This document shows, piece by piece, positions 11,349 to 22,935 of a stretch of 64,000 nucleotides of DNA (position 1 is the first letter of the stretch; every line of letters starts with the position of its first letter). The position numbers and the translations under genes are program-made. The notes beneath the pieces are model-generated. The model was not told the DNA's origin, ran no database searches, and saw only the letters and a program-made list of their open reading frames with translations. The stretch is from Lasiosphaeris hirsuta (Eukaryota > Ascomycota > Sordariomycetes > Sordariales > Lasiosphaeriaceae): positions 496,001 through 560,000 of the forward strand of contig JAUKUA010000010.1 of assembly GCA_030549175.1 (NCBI GenBank). The letters are read 5' to 3'.

Positions 11349-13089
11349 ATGACCATCGAACGCAGAGACGCCAACTCGCGGGACAAGAAGCCTAGCAGCG
11401 GTGTTATCGAGTTTGACCGCATCCTTACCGATTCGGAATCACCTTTACAGGCCTCAGCGAAGAGCGGACTTGATGCCCACCAGGAAACCAACTTGACCCC
11501 TGAAGAAGTGCGGGCGGAAAAGAAACTTCGGTTGAAGATTGACTTTATCATCCTGCCCATAGTGGCGACGATATATTTCCTTGCCGCTCTTGTAAGTCCA
11601 CCACGCTGTGTGGGAATACCGAGGGCGTTGCTAACAGAGGGTTTAACACCAAGGACCGAAGCGATGTTGGTAACGCTGCCATTGCGGGAATGGACAAGGA
11701 TCTCAACATGACCTCTGGCGAGCTGAGCTACTGCGTGGCCTTCTTCTATATTGGTTTCATGCTCTTTCAGTTACCTGGAGCAATTCTCCTCCGCGTCTTG
11801 ACACCGCCGGTGCAGTTGGGCTGTGCAGCTGTGCTGTGGGGTGCCGCGACGACAATGTATGTGTTGTCACTTTGGCAGATAAGAAACCAGACCAGTGACT
11901 GACACTTGCGACAACCGTAGCATGACCGAGGCGCGAAGCTGGCAGACAATCGCCGGCCTCCGAGTGGTCGTCGGCGCCTTCGAAGCTTTCATCCAAGGCG
12001 CCCCCCTATACCTCACCTTCTGGTATAAACCGCACGAACTCGCCACCCGCGGCGCCATCTTCCTATCCATGACATCTATCGCCGGCTCGGCCAACGGCCT
12101 CATCGCCTACGCCATCCAAACCACCATGGACGGCCGCTACGGACGGCCCGCATGGCGGTGGATCTTCCTCGTCGAAGGCATCGTCTCCATCGGCTTCGGC
12201 GCCGCCGTCTTCTTCATCCTCCCCAACACGCCCGAGCGAGTCAAGCGCGGATTTACAGCTGAAGAGAAAGCCATTGCCCTCCGCCGGAGTAAGGAGGCGT
12301 ATAACGTCCCGCACACGCGTCCGCATCTAAACCAGCTCGTCGTAGCACTCAGGGACCCAAAGACGTGGTTCTACAGTGTCCTCAACGGCTGCTCGGCCAT
12401 GAGTCAGGCCGCGTGGTCGCAGTTTCTCCCCGTTATTATCAAGCTGAATGGGTATACAGCAAACGAGGCGCAGATAATGGCTATCCCTGTGTTTGCCGTG
12501 GCTGGCGTGACGGCAATCGCCATTGCCTATCTGTCGGACAGACTGCGTCGTCGGGGGATGTTCCTGACTGGCTGTGCTCTGGTCACTGCCGTGGGATGGC
12601 TGCTACTTATTGTGAATGGGCCGCGGCAGCTGTCCTATGCTGGGACGTTTCTCATCGGGATGGGCTCGACGCCAATGGTGGTGTTGGAGTTGGCGTGGCT
12701 GAATAACAATATCATTGGCTATACTAAGAAGTAAAATATCCCCCGTTCACCCTTCCCCCTACCCCCCTCCCCCCTACCCCTGGCAGGGATTGCTAACTGA
12801 CACCCCCTCTAGAGCAAGCGCCGTCGCCATAATGAACATGACGGGCCATATTTGCGCCATCGCCGTCTCGTTTGGCTTCCGGGATGCCCCCAACTACTTC
12901 ACGGGTAAGGGGCTAGGACTCGCCTCGTCAGCTATTGCGGCTATAGTAGCTCCGGCCTTGATCATGTATCTGAAGAGTCAGAATACCAGAAAGCTGGCAA
13001 ACAAACATGGACCAGAGGCTGCGATTCTCAGGGGGAAGTCGGTGGAGGAGATCTACGACGGACATCCGGATTTTATGTATTCGTTTTAG
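11349..13089 (+). CDS. MFS transporter, anion:cation symporter type
   Basis: Four exons (11349-11591, 11654-11856, 11921-12730, 12813-13089) give 510 residues with frame kept. About 12 membrane helices are expected. The layout is that of the fungal Dal5/Tna1-like allantoate/nicotinate permease group: a cytosolic N-terminus, then LRLKIDFIILPIVATIYFLA, the conserved GNAAIAGMDKDLNM loop, GFMLFQLPGAILLRVL, RWIFLVEGIVSIGFGAAVFF, and a second half with MAIPVFAVAGVTAIAIAYLS and MNMTGHICAIAVSFGFRD. These carriers take up small organic anions. The substrate is unknown, but divergence from the AtuA-like enzyme suggests it imports the compound that enzyme's pathway handles. Confidence 0.9.
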
Positions 13090-13219
13090 AGTGTGGTCTT
13101 CTGTTTGGTTGTTGGTGTGAATCGCTGCCGCCATGTATCTGATGCCATCTCGCTTAGGCCAAACGGCTTCTCTTTTCTTGTGCGTACCCGCTTCGGTCTA
13201 AAACAGCGGTCAACGTGAG

Positions 13220-15265
13220 TCAATGAAAGCCTGAATTCTCGTCCCACCCCAACCAGCTCGCAATATTCAAGTCGGGAGCAAACATGCTTTGCATCAGAGG
13301 ATCCTCCTGTATCCAGTCTCCAGCTCCCACCCCTGCACTGCTACTCCCTGTCTCCAACTCAACAGCAGCGCTGGAGCTGAGGTCTGGAAACTCCTCGGGG
13401 AACCATACGCTGCGGCGATACCGCTTCTTAGCTTCCTTGATGATATCGTAGGCAACCCCTATCCCGGCAGCTGGCTGAATTGTCGTCGCCATCGCCTCCG
13501 ACTCCACTGGCTGGTCGCTGCTCTCGCTACCAGCAGGGGGTTGGGCTAACAGGTAGTTGATGATTTCGCAGACGCGGTAAAAATGATCGCCATCGATAAC
13601 CGAGCACGATTTTAGCAGCGCGCTGGCGCGCTGGAACATTTCCAATACTTGTTGGACGTTGCAAACGCTGTGGTGTCGGCGGGAGATGTGGAGGACTATG
13701 AACAGGGCCATGATGAAGGATTGGAGGTCGATGAAGCTCCATTTTCCGACTTGATCCTCAAGAGAGTTGATGATGATGTGTCTTGCGACGGCGTATGCTT
13801 TAGAAATGTAGATTATCAGGTCCTCCTTGCCCCCGATCCCAGTGGCTGGTGCGTCATGCTCGGCGCGGAGGGCAAACGAGTAGAGTCGTATCTTTGTGCT
13901 GCAAAGCATGCGTTGCAGCAGCGGGGATTGGCATTGCTGAATCTTTGCATCGAGATGCTCCAACTCGATACCTAGAGCTCTCAGGGCCGGAGGGCGATCA
14001 GGTGGCATTCCAGCTCCGTCGCGGTGGGAGAGCAGAGAGGAAATAACCATGTCTTTTCGAGCCAGCTCAACAGCGGCTCTCAGCATCTGCGATGGGACTG
14101 TCGCGCCCTGCGACAGCTGCAGCTGCGGATCCATGTGCTCCAAGGGTATGGTGGACGGAATACCATGCCGAGTGCTCTGCCTATTGCAGGATAAAAAATG
14201 TCAATGTGTGTCACAGAACAGACGTGGGAAAGAAGGCGTCATACATTTGACCGACAACAAGGCAGGCCAACCATGTGTCCTGCATTGATCTAGCGACGCG
14301 ATGGTCGCCCTTGGCATAATCAATCAGCGACTCGAGGGGGCGGTACATGCCAAGTTGCAGTGCCTTCTGGATGGCCATGCCGGAGAAGACCCAGGATGGA
14401 TCGTCAATGAGCGCCGCGTAGGGCATAGGCCAGAGGCACAGGATGAGGAGGGCCTGAATGGCTGGCAGCGACCTCGGGGCTAAGATGGACTGGGAGGCGA
14501 GTCGCCGTACAGGCCAGGTGAGACGGACACGGATGCTGTTCAGATTCGGATCCGGAGACACCCTTGCGGCCACGGTGAAGAGGGCCCAGGCCAGGAGGGC
14601 GCAGTTGAGGCTGTCCTGGAGAAGCGCTCGTTTTCCCGGGAGAAACGGCAGCTGTGGGTGGAAATGCACGTAAAACCTGCCCCCGGTTTGTTAGCATGGC
14701 ACCACGTCCAAAGATACCGGAGTGGCCTCACAGATCAATACTGTTGAAGAAATCATGTGATGCGACGTTGATGTCGCCAAGTGACATTGGGGGCATCACG
14801 AGACCCTGGGTGCTTGCAAGCTGGGCTGCGCTCTGCGACACATCAGAGTCTGCATCTCCGACATCATCGCTTCCGAGCGTTGTCGGAGCATTGTCACTGG
14901 GAGTATCCTCAGCTTCTCGCTCATCAACTTGGCCCCGCGCCGTTCGTAGTCTTCCACGTAGGTCTTTCAACTGTTTCTCCAGCTCAACAATGCGACTCTG
15001 GGGGCTGTCATGACGGCGATCTTCACCGCCACCGTCAGGGAATAACTGGGACCTCGTCCCTCGAGCGTCGGAAGAGCACGAGCGTCCTACCCTTTCGCAC
15101 CGACTGCACGGATTTGGAAACTTTGCCGACGCATCACATCGGAGCTGAGATTGGTGAGCATCTCCATCTCATGGCTCATTAGAGCCGACCCACCTTCATC
15201 CGTCGACAGTGGGCGCACGTCGTTCCCCGCTGTGCCCTTCCAGACCCTGGGCCTTGGGGTAACAT
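13220..15265 (-). CDS. Zn2Cys6 fungal transcription factor
   Basis: Four exons on the minus strand: 15265-15194, 15144-14732, 14676-14245, 14180-13220, giving 625 residues, frame kept. The first intron is only 49 nt and splits the DNA-binding domain. After joining, the cluster reads CAHCRRMKLRC then DASAKFPNPCSRCERVGRSC, matching C-X2-C-X6-C-X9-C-X2-C-X6-C. A heptad-like segment follows (RIVELEKQLKDLRGRLR, probable dimerisation). The middle homology region has DLFYVHFHPQLPFL, then LVVGQM and STRHGIPSTIP, the usual fungal_trans pattern. Start at 15265 is the first ATG in frame before the cluster. It is a likely nuclear regulator of the adjacent MFS and AtuA-like genes (inferred from position). 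The MFS gene ends 131 bp away, so the two converge. Confidence 0.88.
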
Positions 15266-15809
15266 TTTCGTGTTTGCGTGTCGTGTTTTATGTCAATACC
15301 CGAAGCCGGAAATGCTGCGAAAAACTGGTGGGAAGGATGCTTGATTATGGGAGAAATTGCCAGGAGAAATTGCCAGGAGAAATTGCCAAGGCCCTCTCCA
15401 CCTGCCTGAAATAGCCCCTGTGGGCAGTGGGGAGGCTACTATACACACCCTCTGAGCTTTACAGTTGACATGTCGTCGCCCTGGTTCCGGGGTTGCGTTG
15501 CGGGGTTGGTGAAACAGATGCGCCCATCACGTGCTTCACATGCATGTCAGTCAGCAATTCTACTCGTCGGAGGGTGGAGTTTTGATCTCGGTCGTGAAAA
15601 TGACCTGTGAATGCGAGTCGGGCTGATTGCAGAATGCGAGCCGGCTTGCTGTCGACCCGAATTGACCAATCAATGCTTGGTTCTCATCAGTATATTTTGT
15701 TCCTGATCACCCAGACAATTTGTTAGCTACTCGGCAGATATCGTTTTAAAGCCGTATTTAGTGGCCTCGAAGCCCGGTTCAGGACAGTTTCATACTTTTA
15801 ACACCCACC
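15266..15809. other. Upstream region of the Zn2Cys6 gene
   Basis: Holds the promoter of the minus-strand regulator and a 13-bp tandem repeat. No gene was recognised. Confidence 0.5.
15351..15389 (+). repeat. 13-bp tandem repeat, three copies
   Basis: Three successive units of GAGAAATTGCCAG, the last with one base changed by insertion of A, about 90-130 bp upstream of the Zn2Cys6 start codon. Confidence 0.85.
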
Positions 15810-15925
15810 ATGACAAAAACACTTACCGTCCTTAGGGCCAATGGTCGACAAGGAAGTTCCATCATCAACAACGTGTCGGCCAACCCCGACCTTTCCCAAA
15901 AGTTCAAAATCCAAGCTATTACAGT
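15810..15925 (+). pseudogene. NmrA-like protein, N-terminal fragment
   Basis: An ATG at 15810 opens a frame whose first ~38 residues resemble the start of NmrA-type NAD(P)-binding Rossmann proteins: MTKTLTVLRANGRQGSSIIN, then FKIQAIT. The glycine loop GATGxQG is degraded (RANGRQG) and similarity stops after about 38 codons. The rest of the ~300-residue protein is absent downstream. Read as a truncated remnant. Confidence 0.5.
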
Positions 15926-16321
15926 GGCGGCCAGGTTCAGTGTCCATATCTCTACATGCAAAATCCTTATGAGTGCGGCCATTTTGGCTCCTTATTGATG
16001 ACGTACTGTGTACCGTGTCACAAGGCACCTTAAAAGTCCAAAATATAGTCCATAGGATGCTTCGTGGGACATTACGGTCAACGCGATTACCTGTACGTAC
16101 TGGTGAATAGGGTTGTCTGTCTACCAAAGTTTACCTTCTTAACTTCAAAGCATCTGCCATTCTTCATTCAGCTACTTACACTCGTCCACAACATGCCCAT
16201 GTGCTATACAAACCATGAAATATTTGAAAACCCGCTATAATCCAACAATGAAATTGATATGTAATTCACCTATCAACTGGTGACCGAAGGTGCTACATAG
16301 AGAAGCTAATCTATTGCCCAT
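15926..16321. other. Spacer between gene fragments
   Basis: AT-richer sequence with no recognised gene on either strand. Confidence 0.5.
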
Positions 16322-16860
16322 TTACTCCGATATGCTAGTTGTTTCATCATTAGAGGGACGACTCGCTGCTTCCCATTGACGCAATCTAGAAAAAGTAGAC
16401 ACCGTATAGGGATGGTCTGGGTCGAGTATTTGCTGCTGAAACTCGACGCACCGACGTATCAAGTGCAGAGCTTCCTTAAGACGACATAGACTTTTCCAAG
16501 TAGACGCTAGGTTAGCCATGCTTGTAAGTGTGTTTGGATGCTTCTCTCCCAGCACCCTGGAACAAATGTCATATTCCGTCGTTTCTAGCCCCTCAGCCTC
16601 CTTCCATCGGCCTTGGCTCCAGTATGCTAATGTCAGGCCCAGTACCCTAGCCGTCGGCCGCACCACCCGACCGCGACGGGTAGTCTTACCACCTGTAGGC
16701 AGGTTAGGAATACCCTCATATTCCTCCTTTTCATCTTCCTCTTATTCGCTGACGATACCGCTCCAATCCGAGAAGTCAACCTCTGGGAATACAGGGAGGG
16801 GAGTCTCCTCTGTCAGGCCATAGATTGGTACGGTAAAGATCGCGATGTCAAGAAAGTAGC
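16322..16860 (-). pseudogene. Kinesin-light-chain-type TPR fragment
   Basis: The minus-strand frame 16666-16322 encodes repeats of the fungal TPR_10/TPR_12 kind: WSQGRWKEAEGLETTEYDI, then RVLGEKHPNTLTSMANLAST and a weaker third repeat ending in a stop. Such repeats form the C-terminus of many fungal STAND/NB-ARC proteins. No NTPase module precedes it. Upstream on the same strand (16860-16667) a separate stretch reads LDIAIFTVPIYGLTEETPLP, then a TAA, then an acidic run and RGRVVRPTARVLG; I do not recognise it and it may belong to a different, transposon-like source. The whole is a fragment. Confidence 0.55.
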
Positions 16861-18049
16861 TATCAACTTCGTTGGCGGTAGCGGTCGGGCGCGCAGGGTC
16901 GGATTCCCGCGTCGGCATCTTAGGATTCCTACGTCGGCATCTTACATCGGGTTCCTACAGGGTCTCTGGCAGACGCGCGCAACGGTATTTGGGCTTGAAA
17001 ATGCCGAATCCGATGCTTTTGAGGGCGTAGAATTGATATATAACGACGGTATTAGCATTGAGCGCAGTTGTGGCTGTGGGTGGGCATGCTAACCTTCGTT
17101 GCTATTGTGTGGAAAAAGATTGAAGGTGGGGTTGCAGGACTTGGAGGACTTGATGGCTGGCCGCAAGTGGTAGGCATTCAATTAGCATGCAGGCGGGGGG
17201 TAATTGGCGGGATAATCGGCAAAGGCGGTGTAGACTTTTGAAGGCGGTGAAGGTCAAAGGTTGGGGTCCTTAATTTTTTCAATACATAACCCTAACCCTG
17301 CACTGGATATGTGCCGCTCTAGCAAAAGGATGAGTGCCGCCCTAGCAAGTGCCTAAAGGAAAAGGCGTGGAAATCGCTATCGGGAACGCCAGCGGCCCAT
17401 TGGTGAGATAAGATGCACGCTGATGTTAGACCCGCTGTGTTGAATGGCGCTGAGCTGCCTACTCCATTGATTAGGGTAGACGGTGCGATTGATAGATTAG
17501 ATACGCCCGCGGTCCATAAAGACTGCAGGCTGTAGAGCTCTTGGTGGTATATACTGCCAGCCAGAAATGACTATCTACCCAAAATGCAGGATATATGTTG
17601 AAAACTCTGGCGTTATATAAGCGCCATCTTGCAAATCCTCGAGACTTATAAACACCTATATCATCACGCAAGCGATACACAATTAATCCCTAGCTAGAAC
17701 AAACGAGTCCACTGGGGCGATCGTGATGAAGGTGATAATGTTGGAGTGACAATGTGCTGTATTGCTACTATTTGCTATTGAGAGTAGGTGTTAGATCTTG
17801 GAGACGGATCTGCGCCTGCGAGTGGGAAAAGGTGGTGGGCTGGAGCACTGGTCCAAGTGGCCTGTGCCAGGCGCGGGACCGCGCCTGGGAATGCCTCAGT
17901 GAGGATGCCCAAGCATTCACCGATGTCATCATGAAAGTCAGCCTATCTTCCTCCACCATCTTCCCCCACAACAAAAAAAAAAAATTAAGTAGCCTGCTAA
18001 TGCGCGACATTTAAAACTCTTAGGTTTTCCTCACGCAAGAACTTGTCCC
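16861..18049. other. Gene-poor stretch
   Basis: No domain recognised. The stretch contains two CCCTAA units near 17286, too few to be a telomeric tract, and short unrelated open frames. Confidence 0.5.
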
Positions 18050-18314
18050 GTCACCCGGGTTAGAGAATCTCCTCCGTGTTACAAAGGAGATCGCCGACCA
18101 GCGAGCGCCGGCGCTACGGTACGAGCTGAGTATGATACGCGCCCAACACGATGGGAATTTGGGCCCAGCGAGTCGACAGGAGTACTCGCTAAAGGCCACC
18201 TACGAGAAGGCAAAGGCTGCCACTTTGGAGAGGGGGCGGTTTCGGATTCTCTCTGAGACTCTACGTCGAGATACCGAGCGGATAGCTGAGCTGACTGCTC
18301 AGGTGTCACGGTAA
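18050..18314 (+). pseudogene. Coiled-coil tail fragment of unknown protein
   Basis: A plus-strand frame without an own start reads QELVPSPGLENLLRVTKEIA through KATYEKAKAATLERGRFRIL to TERIAELTAQVSR and a stop. It is charged, heptad-like, and looks like the end of a coiled-coil protein. No upstream exon or family was identified. Confidence 0.3.
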
Positions 18315-18542
18315 GATGAATAGACTGTGGTTCTAGAAGCTAAATAGCTGGTGCTAATAGAGATATAGGGAGTCGAGTTGGGTAGATCACTCCATGCTGG
18401 AATCCAGTTTGACGGCACTCGATCAACTAGTACAAGGTGTCAGCGACCGTAGGGTCACCCCATGCCTCGGGGCGATGGGAAATGAGGGGTCGAGACAGAA
18501 TGGTGCCGCCCACGACGAGAGAGGATCAACTCTCAGCACCAT

Positions 18543-18780
18543 GTGGGAAAGCACAACGATGGATCAACGTCAGCCCGGCAGGAGGTAGGTGAACTGTGGA
18601 CGCCTATACCGATGAAACCATGCGCTAAGGGCTACGCTACTATACAGAACTATCAAATGGAGGTGATGCTCCTAGAGCAGCGGAACAAGAGGGTTATGAT
18701 AGCCCGTCAAGAATACACTAGCTCGGAAGTGCTGCCTGAATCAACGGCTAGTCCAGCCGCCACGAGTATTTATATTAGCT
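18543..18780 (+). pseudogene. Short fragment with fungal QMxLMLLEQ-type motif
   Basis: Reads LWTPIPMKPCAKGYATIQN then YQMEVMLLEQRNKRVMIARQ. This resembles a short motif that recurs in several fungal proteins (DYQMQLMLLEQQNKKR-like). No domain surrounds it. Probably a remnant related to the fragment just upstream. Confidence 0.3.
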
Positions 18781-19585
18781 CTCTTTTACTACCTAGGCAA
18801 GTTTCTTTGTCATCGATCCGACAGCCGACTTGGGGGTTGGTAGACATTCTTTGGCGGCGTTGGCAAGTTGAGTTCCTGCTTGGTGTCAGTGGTCTGTCCC
18901 AGGCGCGTTGTGCCGCCTAGTGAATATGACCGTGGTACCACGGCACTGCCTCGTAGCTCCTGGATCAGAACTGAGCGGAAGGGACGAGACCCGGGCCTCG
19001 AAGATCGGAGATTCGCCAGACAGACAGCTATATCATGATGATAGTATTACAGTTGGTCATATCACAGCTTGTCATTTTTGGTGATGACTTACCTGGTCCC
19101 AATACGAGGCTTAGTAATCGCACGGCAGGCTCTCAAGCTCCCCGCAAACGCGCAGTCTCGTGAAGAGAGCTGGGCAGACCAAAATACAAGTGCTGTTGGT
19201 CTAGGGTCACAGTTTAGCCACTGGAAGTGCAGACATCCAAGATGGTGGAAGGGCTTTTGGCGTAAGAAAAAACTGCCTTGCGCAGCCCTGGTGAAGGGGA
19301 GGAAGCGAATAGGATCGGTTTTGGTTTTGGGGGTGGTCGGTCGCAAACCTGCAAGTTTCGGGATTTGTTTAGCTTCGGCGGATGAGAATTTCTGGTTGGC
19401 TGTGTCGTGCGCCCTCTTTCTTGGCAAAGTGGCGGAGGCAACCTATGGAGTTGGCCAAGCGCGAAAGCGTATTTGCTAAACAACGGGGGGTTTCCCGCGC
19501 AAAGACTACGGGATCGTCGTTCCCGGACTTCGCACTGATTTTTGAAGAGAGAGTGGGCCGGTGGTCGGGCAAAGGAATCAATCAG
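18781..19585. other. Spacer upstream of STAND-type N-terminal gene
   Basis: Open frames at 19069-19479 (plus) and 19089-19427 (minus) have no recognisable content. This region probably holds the promoter of the 19586 gene. Confidence 0.4.
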
Positions 19586-20678
19586 ATGGACACGTTGACT
19601 ATTTTCGGCGCTGTCACCGGCGGCATCTCGGCAACCTCGTCGGTCCTGAAGCTTCTTCAGTGGGCTGTCGCTACGGCCGATAAGTTCCAGGCAGCGCCTG
19701 AGCAGGCTCTTGCGACACTACGCGATGTTCAAATGATACACCGGAACCTCGTGGGCTTTGGCCGACTCCAGGAGAAATGGCAACTAGTTCCCCAAGATCG
19801 TCTGTCGTGCATCCCTCTGGAGGATACCAAAAATACTCTTGTCGACTGCATCTCGTCGCTCGATGAGCTCGAAGACGTTCTCAAACCTTTAGACGACCCG
19901 TCTCTAGATGCTCTGTCCCTAAGCAGCCGGCTCGCGTGGGTCATGAAGGACTCGCGCATCACTGACCTATCTAAGCGCCTGCACAACGCCCAGAGCTCGT
20001 TGGGCTTGATGCTCACCATCATGCAGCAGTATGCCCCTACCCTACCCTCCATCTACCTAGTTTTACTGTGGATTAACTCGCCCCCCCCCCCCCCCCCCCC
20101 AAGTGAATCAGTCATGGAGGTTGGCAACGCCGTAATGAACCTCGCCGAGGTCACCAAGCGAATCGCCCAGGATGTCGCCGACATCTTGGCAGCCAAGCGT
20201 CTTTGTTCCCAGCACGGGCGACGATACCTCAACCATCCGAGCTGGAACTATACGGCCAGAGTCCCTCGTCATACCCTCCACTTCCTTACTGCCGATGAGA
20301 CGAGAATCGATGAGTTGGGTTGTGTCATGGGCCCCACCAAGATTTGACTTTGAGCAAGACCTCGAGCGATCCATCGCGTACCGTAGAATACCAAGATGGA
20401 GCAAGCAAGACTTGTCCTCCCGGTCCTCGGTCCTCAGCCCCCACGCCCTCTCCTTTCTCTCTAACCTAAGCCTCGGAGATATATCCGCCCGCTCCGTTGT
20501 CGCGCTTCCTATTTTCAGATCCGACATCTCCAACAGCCACCACTATGGCTTCGGGGACCGGTCCACCGCCTCTGACGCCGCCGACATGGCTGCATCCATT
20601 GACGACTACGCCCTAACGAAGCTCGAACCGCCAACTCAGACGCTTCCCGCGCTACCTCTACCCCGCCATCTCCCCTAG
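19586..20678 (+). pseudogene. Fungal STAND-type N-terminal domain gene, frameshifted
   Basis: ATG at 19586 opens MDTLTIFGAVTGGISATSSV, the usual start of a fungal N-terminal domain found in STAND and related proteins (hydrophobic helix, then a helical bundle). A likely intron spans 20029-20103 and carries a 20-base C run. Splicing gives MQHESVMEVGNAV, then EVTKRIAQDVADILAAK. At about 20200 the reading frame must shift to continue into FVPSTGDDTSTIRAG, FDFEQDLERSIAYRR and FLSNLSLGDISARSVVALPI, which form the expected second half, ending at a stop at 20678. The shift (1 nt gained or 2 lost) breaks the gene unless it is a sequence error. Total reconstructed length would be about 340 residues. 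Confidence 0.6.
20081..20100 (+). repeat. Homopolymer run of 20 C in predicted intron
   Basis: Run of C directly before the AAG acceptor of the proposed 20029-20103 intron. If not spliced it would read as polyproline. Confidence 0.9.
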
Positions 20679-20995
20679 CCTCCCAGCTCATCCCATCCCC
20701 CGTGAAAGGGACTTCGTACTTGGCAGCGTCGCTTTCTAAAGTGACTACACTTTTCGGCTTTCCTAGAAAAGCTGAGAGCGAAAGTCTCACGCCTCCTCTT
20801 CCTGCGTCATCATCTGACATGATATCGATCGTCATTGGGGCGCCCATGCCCCCGAGAATACCCACCAACCGGCCACTATCTCCTGTTTCATGGTCCGCTG
20901 CAGATGCCTGAGAACAGGGGGTCCTCTCCTTGGCCCAGCTGAGCAAGCTTACGGGTGATCCCGACGATTATTCCTTGTCCCACTGAATAGGGGGG
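20679..20995. other. Spacer, possible tail of preceding gene
   Basis: A 70-codon plus-strand frame at 20702-20911 is Ser/Pro-rich. It could be extra sequence of the upstream gene or chance. Nothing else was seen. Confidence 0.35.
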
Positions 20996-22267
20996 ATGCC
21001 GTGCTTTGCCATCGTCGGCACAGTCGGTTTTAGAAATGTAAGCGTGTTATTATTATAACAAGAGTTGAACCGTCACCTAACTCCCCCTGTGATTGTTTAG
21101 AAATATCCACAGACAAAAGAGAATGCTCTCGAGCTGATGGAAAACGCCAGGCGCTTGCAACTCAAGATAGGTCAGTCTCGAACCTAAAATCCCATGACAT
21201 TGGTACTACCTACCTACCTACCTACCTACCAGGTAGCGCCACCTGTGACCTCACCGGCTGACCATCCTGCCTCTACAGCCGCTCGGCGTGGGAATCTCGA
21301 TTTTTTCCGCTGCAAGACCTGTCGCCTCTCGCTTGCCCAGATCGTCACGGAGGAAAAGGGAAGCTGGACCCGCGCCGAGCTTTGGTGCGGCGAGAATGAC
21401 TGCGCCATGAGGCTTGCTACAGCTACCCCCTTTTCCGTATGTTTATGCTATGAGCAGGTGAGGCAGCTCGGTACCGTGGACAAGTTCTACGGCTGCCGCA
21501 ACCTGGCCTCCATGATGATCCAATGCGCCCGCTGCTTTGACAAGTGCGCCGGATGCATGGAAGAGGAATTGAGAAGCAGCTGCTTGCTCAAGCCAGGCCA
21601 GCCAATGGTCCCGGCGGCCGTGTGGCGGAGGCGGCTCTACGACTTTCAAGACATGCTCTTTGATTCCCAAACGAGGATCATTGATGCGATTGACCAGCCG
21701 GGATTGAATCTCAAGCTGGCAATCCTCGACAGAGAGTCTACCAGATTCGATACCGTACTCGAAGCGCTGATTACCCGGGAGCTACTTCTCAACGAGCGAA
21801 AGGCCCTAAGGCAAATGGTGCAGGGCCCTAGGAGGGCGCCAAGACTGCCAAAGCTGGCCTCGGAGTATGAGGCGAGGCACCAAGAACAAGTTCGGGAAAA
21901 GCTCATTTACGTGAATGAAAAGCTCAAGGAATATGGTCGGCTGTTTGGGGGAAGGTTATCTGGGGAATACCTAGAGATCCTCAGCCAGAGAGCACAGCTT
22001 TTGTTGATGCGGCGGCATCTAATAGTGCTCTTGATCCACGAGGGGTCCTCGAGCCCAATTCTCAAGGCGCAGTTAGCCGTTAATGGCACGCGATGGAAGG
22101 CACTAGTACGCGAAATGGAGGTGGCGCGGGAGAAGAATCCAATCATGCCTAGGATGAACGTTGCAAGTAGAGCAAACACAGCGAACAATGAACATATTGC
22201 GGTATCTCGGGCAGAAGAACAGGATGGATACGCTAAGGATTGGCCGCTCAGAGTGGCTCCGGCATGA
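20996..22267 (+). CDS. Cys-rich fungal protein of unknown function
   Basis: Three exons (20996-21037, 21101-21170, 21279-22267) give 366 residues with frame kept; an in-frame TGA lies just before the ATG at 20996. The N-terminal third has spaced cysteines that could bind zinc: FRCKTC, ELWCGENDC, then CYEQ, YGCRN, IQCARCFDKCAGC and RSSC. The remaining two thirds are charged and probably helical (EYEARHQEQVREKLIYVNEK). No signal peptide or membrane helix is seen, so it is probably cytosolic or nuclear. I do not recognise the family. The second intron contains a CTAC microsatellite. It lies between the broken STAND-type gene and a HET gene, all on the plus strand. Confidence 0.65.
21206..21230 (+). 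repeat. CTAC tetranucleotide repeat in intron
   Basis: About six CTAC units inside the second intron of the 20996-22267 gene. Confidence 0.9.
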
Positions 22268-22935
22268 TGGTAACCGGCTGCCTCGATATCTGGAGACAGT
22301 ATCCGTGTTCCCACTGAGGAGGGGAATCGGGAATGAGTATATATATATCTATGATAGCGAGCATGAATAGAAACCAGGAGGAGTGTTTCTTATACACTGG
22401 CCTTCCTCTTTGAGGGGGGACTTAAATTTTGAGTTTGCACTTTCTTTTCCCGCTAGGAGCCAGCATCGGCTTCGCGAAGCCACAGCAAACATCAACTTTT
22501 TTATACCTTTGAGAAGCTTTAGTAAACAGCGTTGGTTCGAATACAATGACATTGATACTGCAACTGTAGGACACTCACTATGAAGCCTTCTACCGACTTT
22601 TTCCGAGTCCCTGATGGATTTGAGAGCAAAACCAGATGCTTCAAAAGCCCATGCCTGAAAGCACCATCGAGGTTCTGACCCAAGGTCTTGGTTTCACAAA
22701 CATGCCTGGATCGAGTGACGCCACGCACGTGAAGGGCTAACATCGACAAGCCAATCCAAGTCGTTATCTGCATGCATGGTTTGGCTCAAGTTTTTGTCAA
22801 ATTTTTCTGCGACACAAAACATTCTCGGAGCTGCATTGTTTTTCTCACAGCAACCCATCAGCTCATAAGCAGGTTGCCGAGCGTCTTGTTCTACAATCTC
22901 TCCAATAAACACCTTCCGATCTCTATAATACTTCT
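22268..22935. other. Intergenic region upstream of HET gene
   Basis: No gene was recognised. Presumed promoter of the HET gene starting at 22936. Confidence 0.5.

Noticed and set aside
17284..17298. Interstitial telomere-like CCCTAACCCTG
   Set aside because: Only two units; expected by chance.
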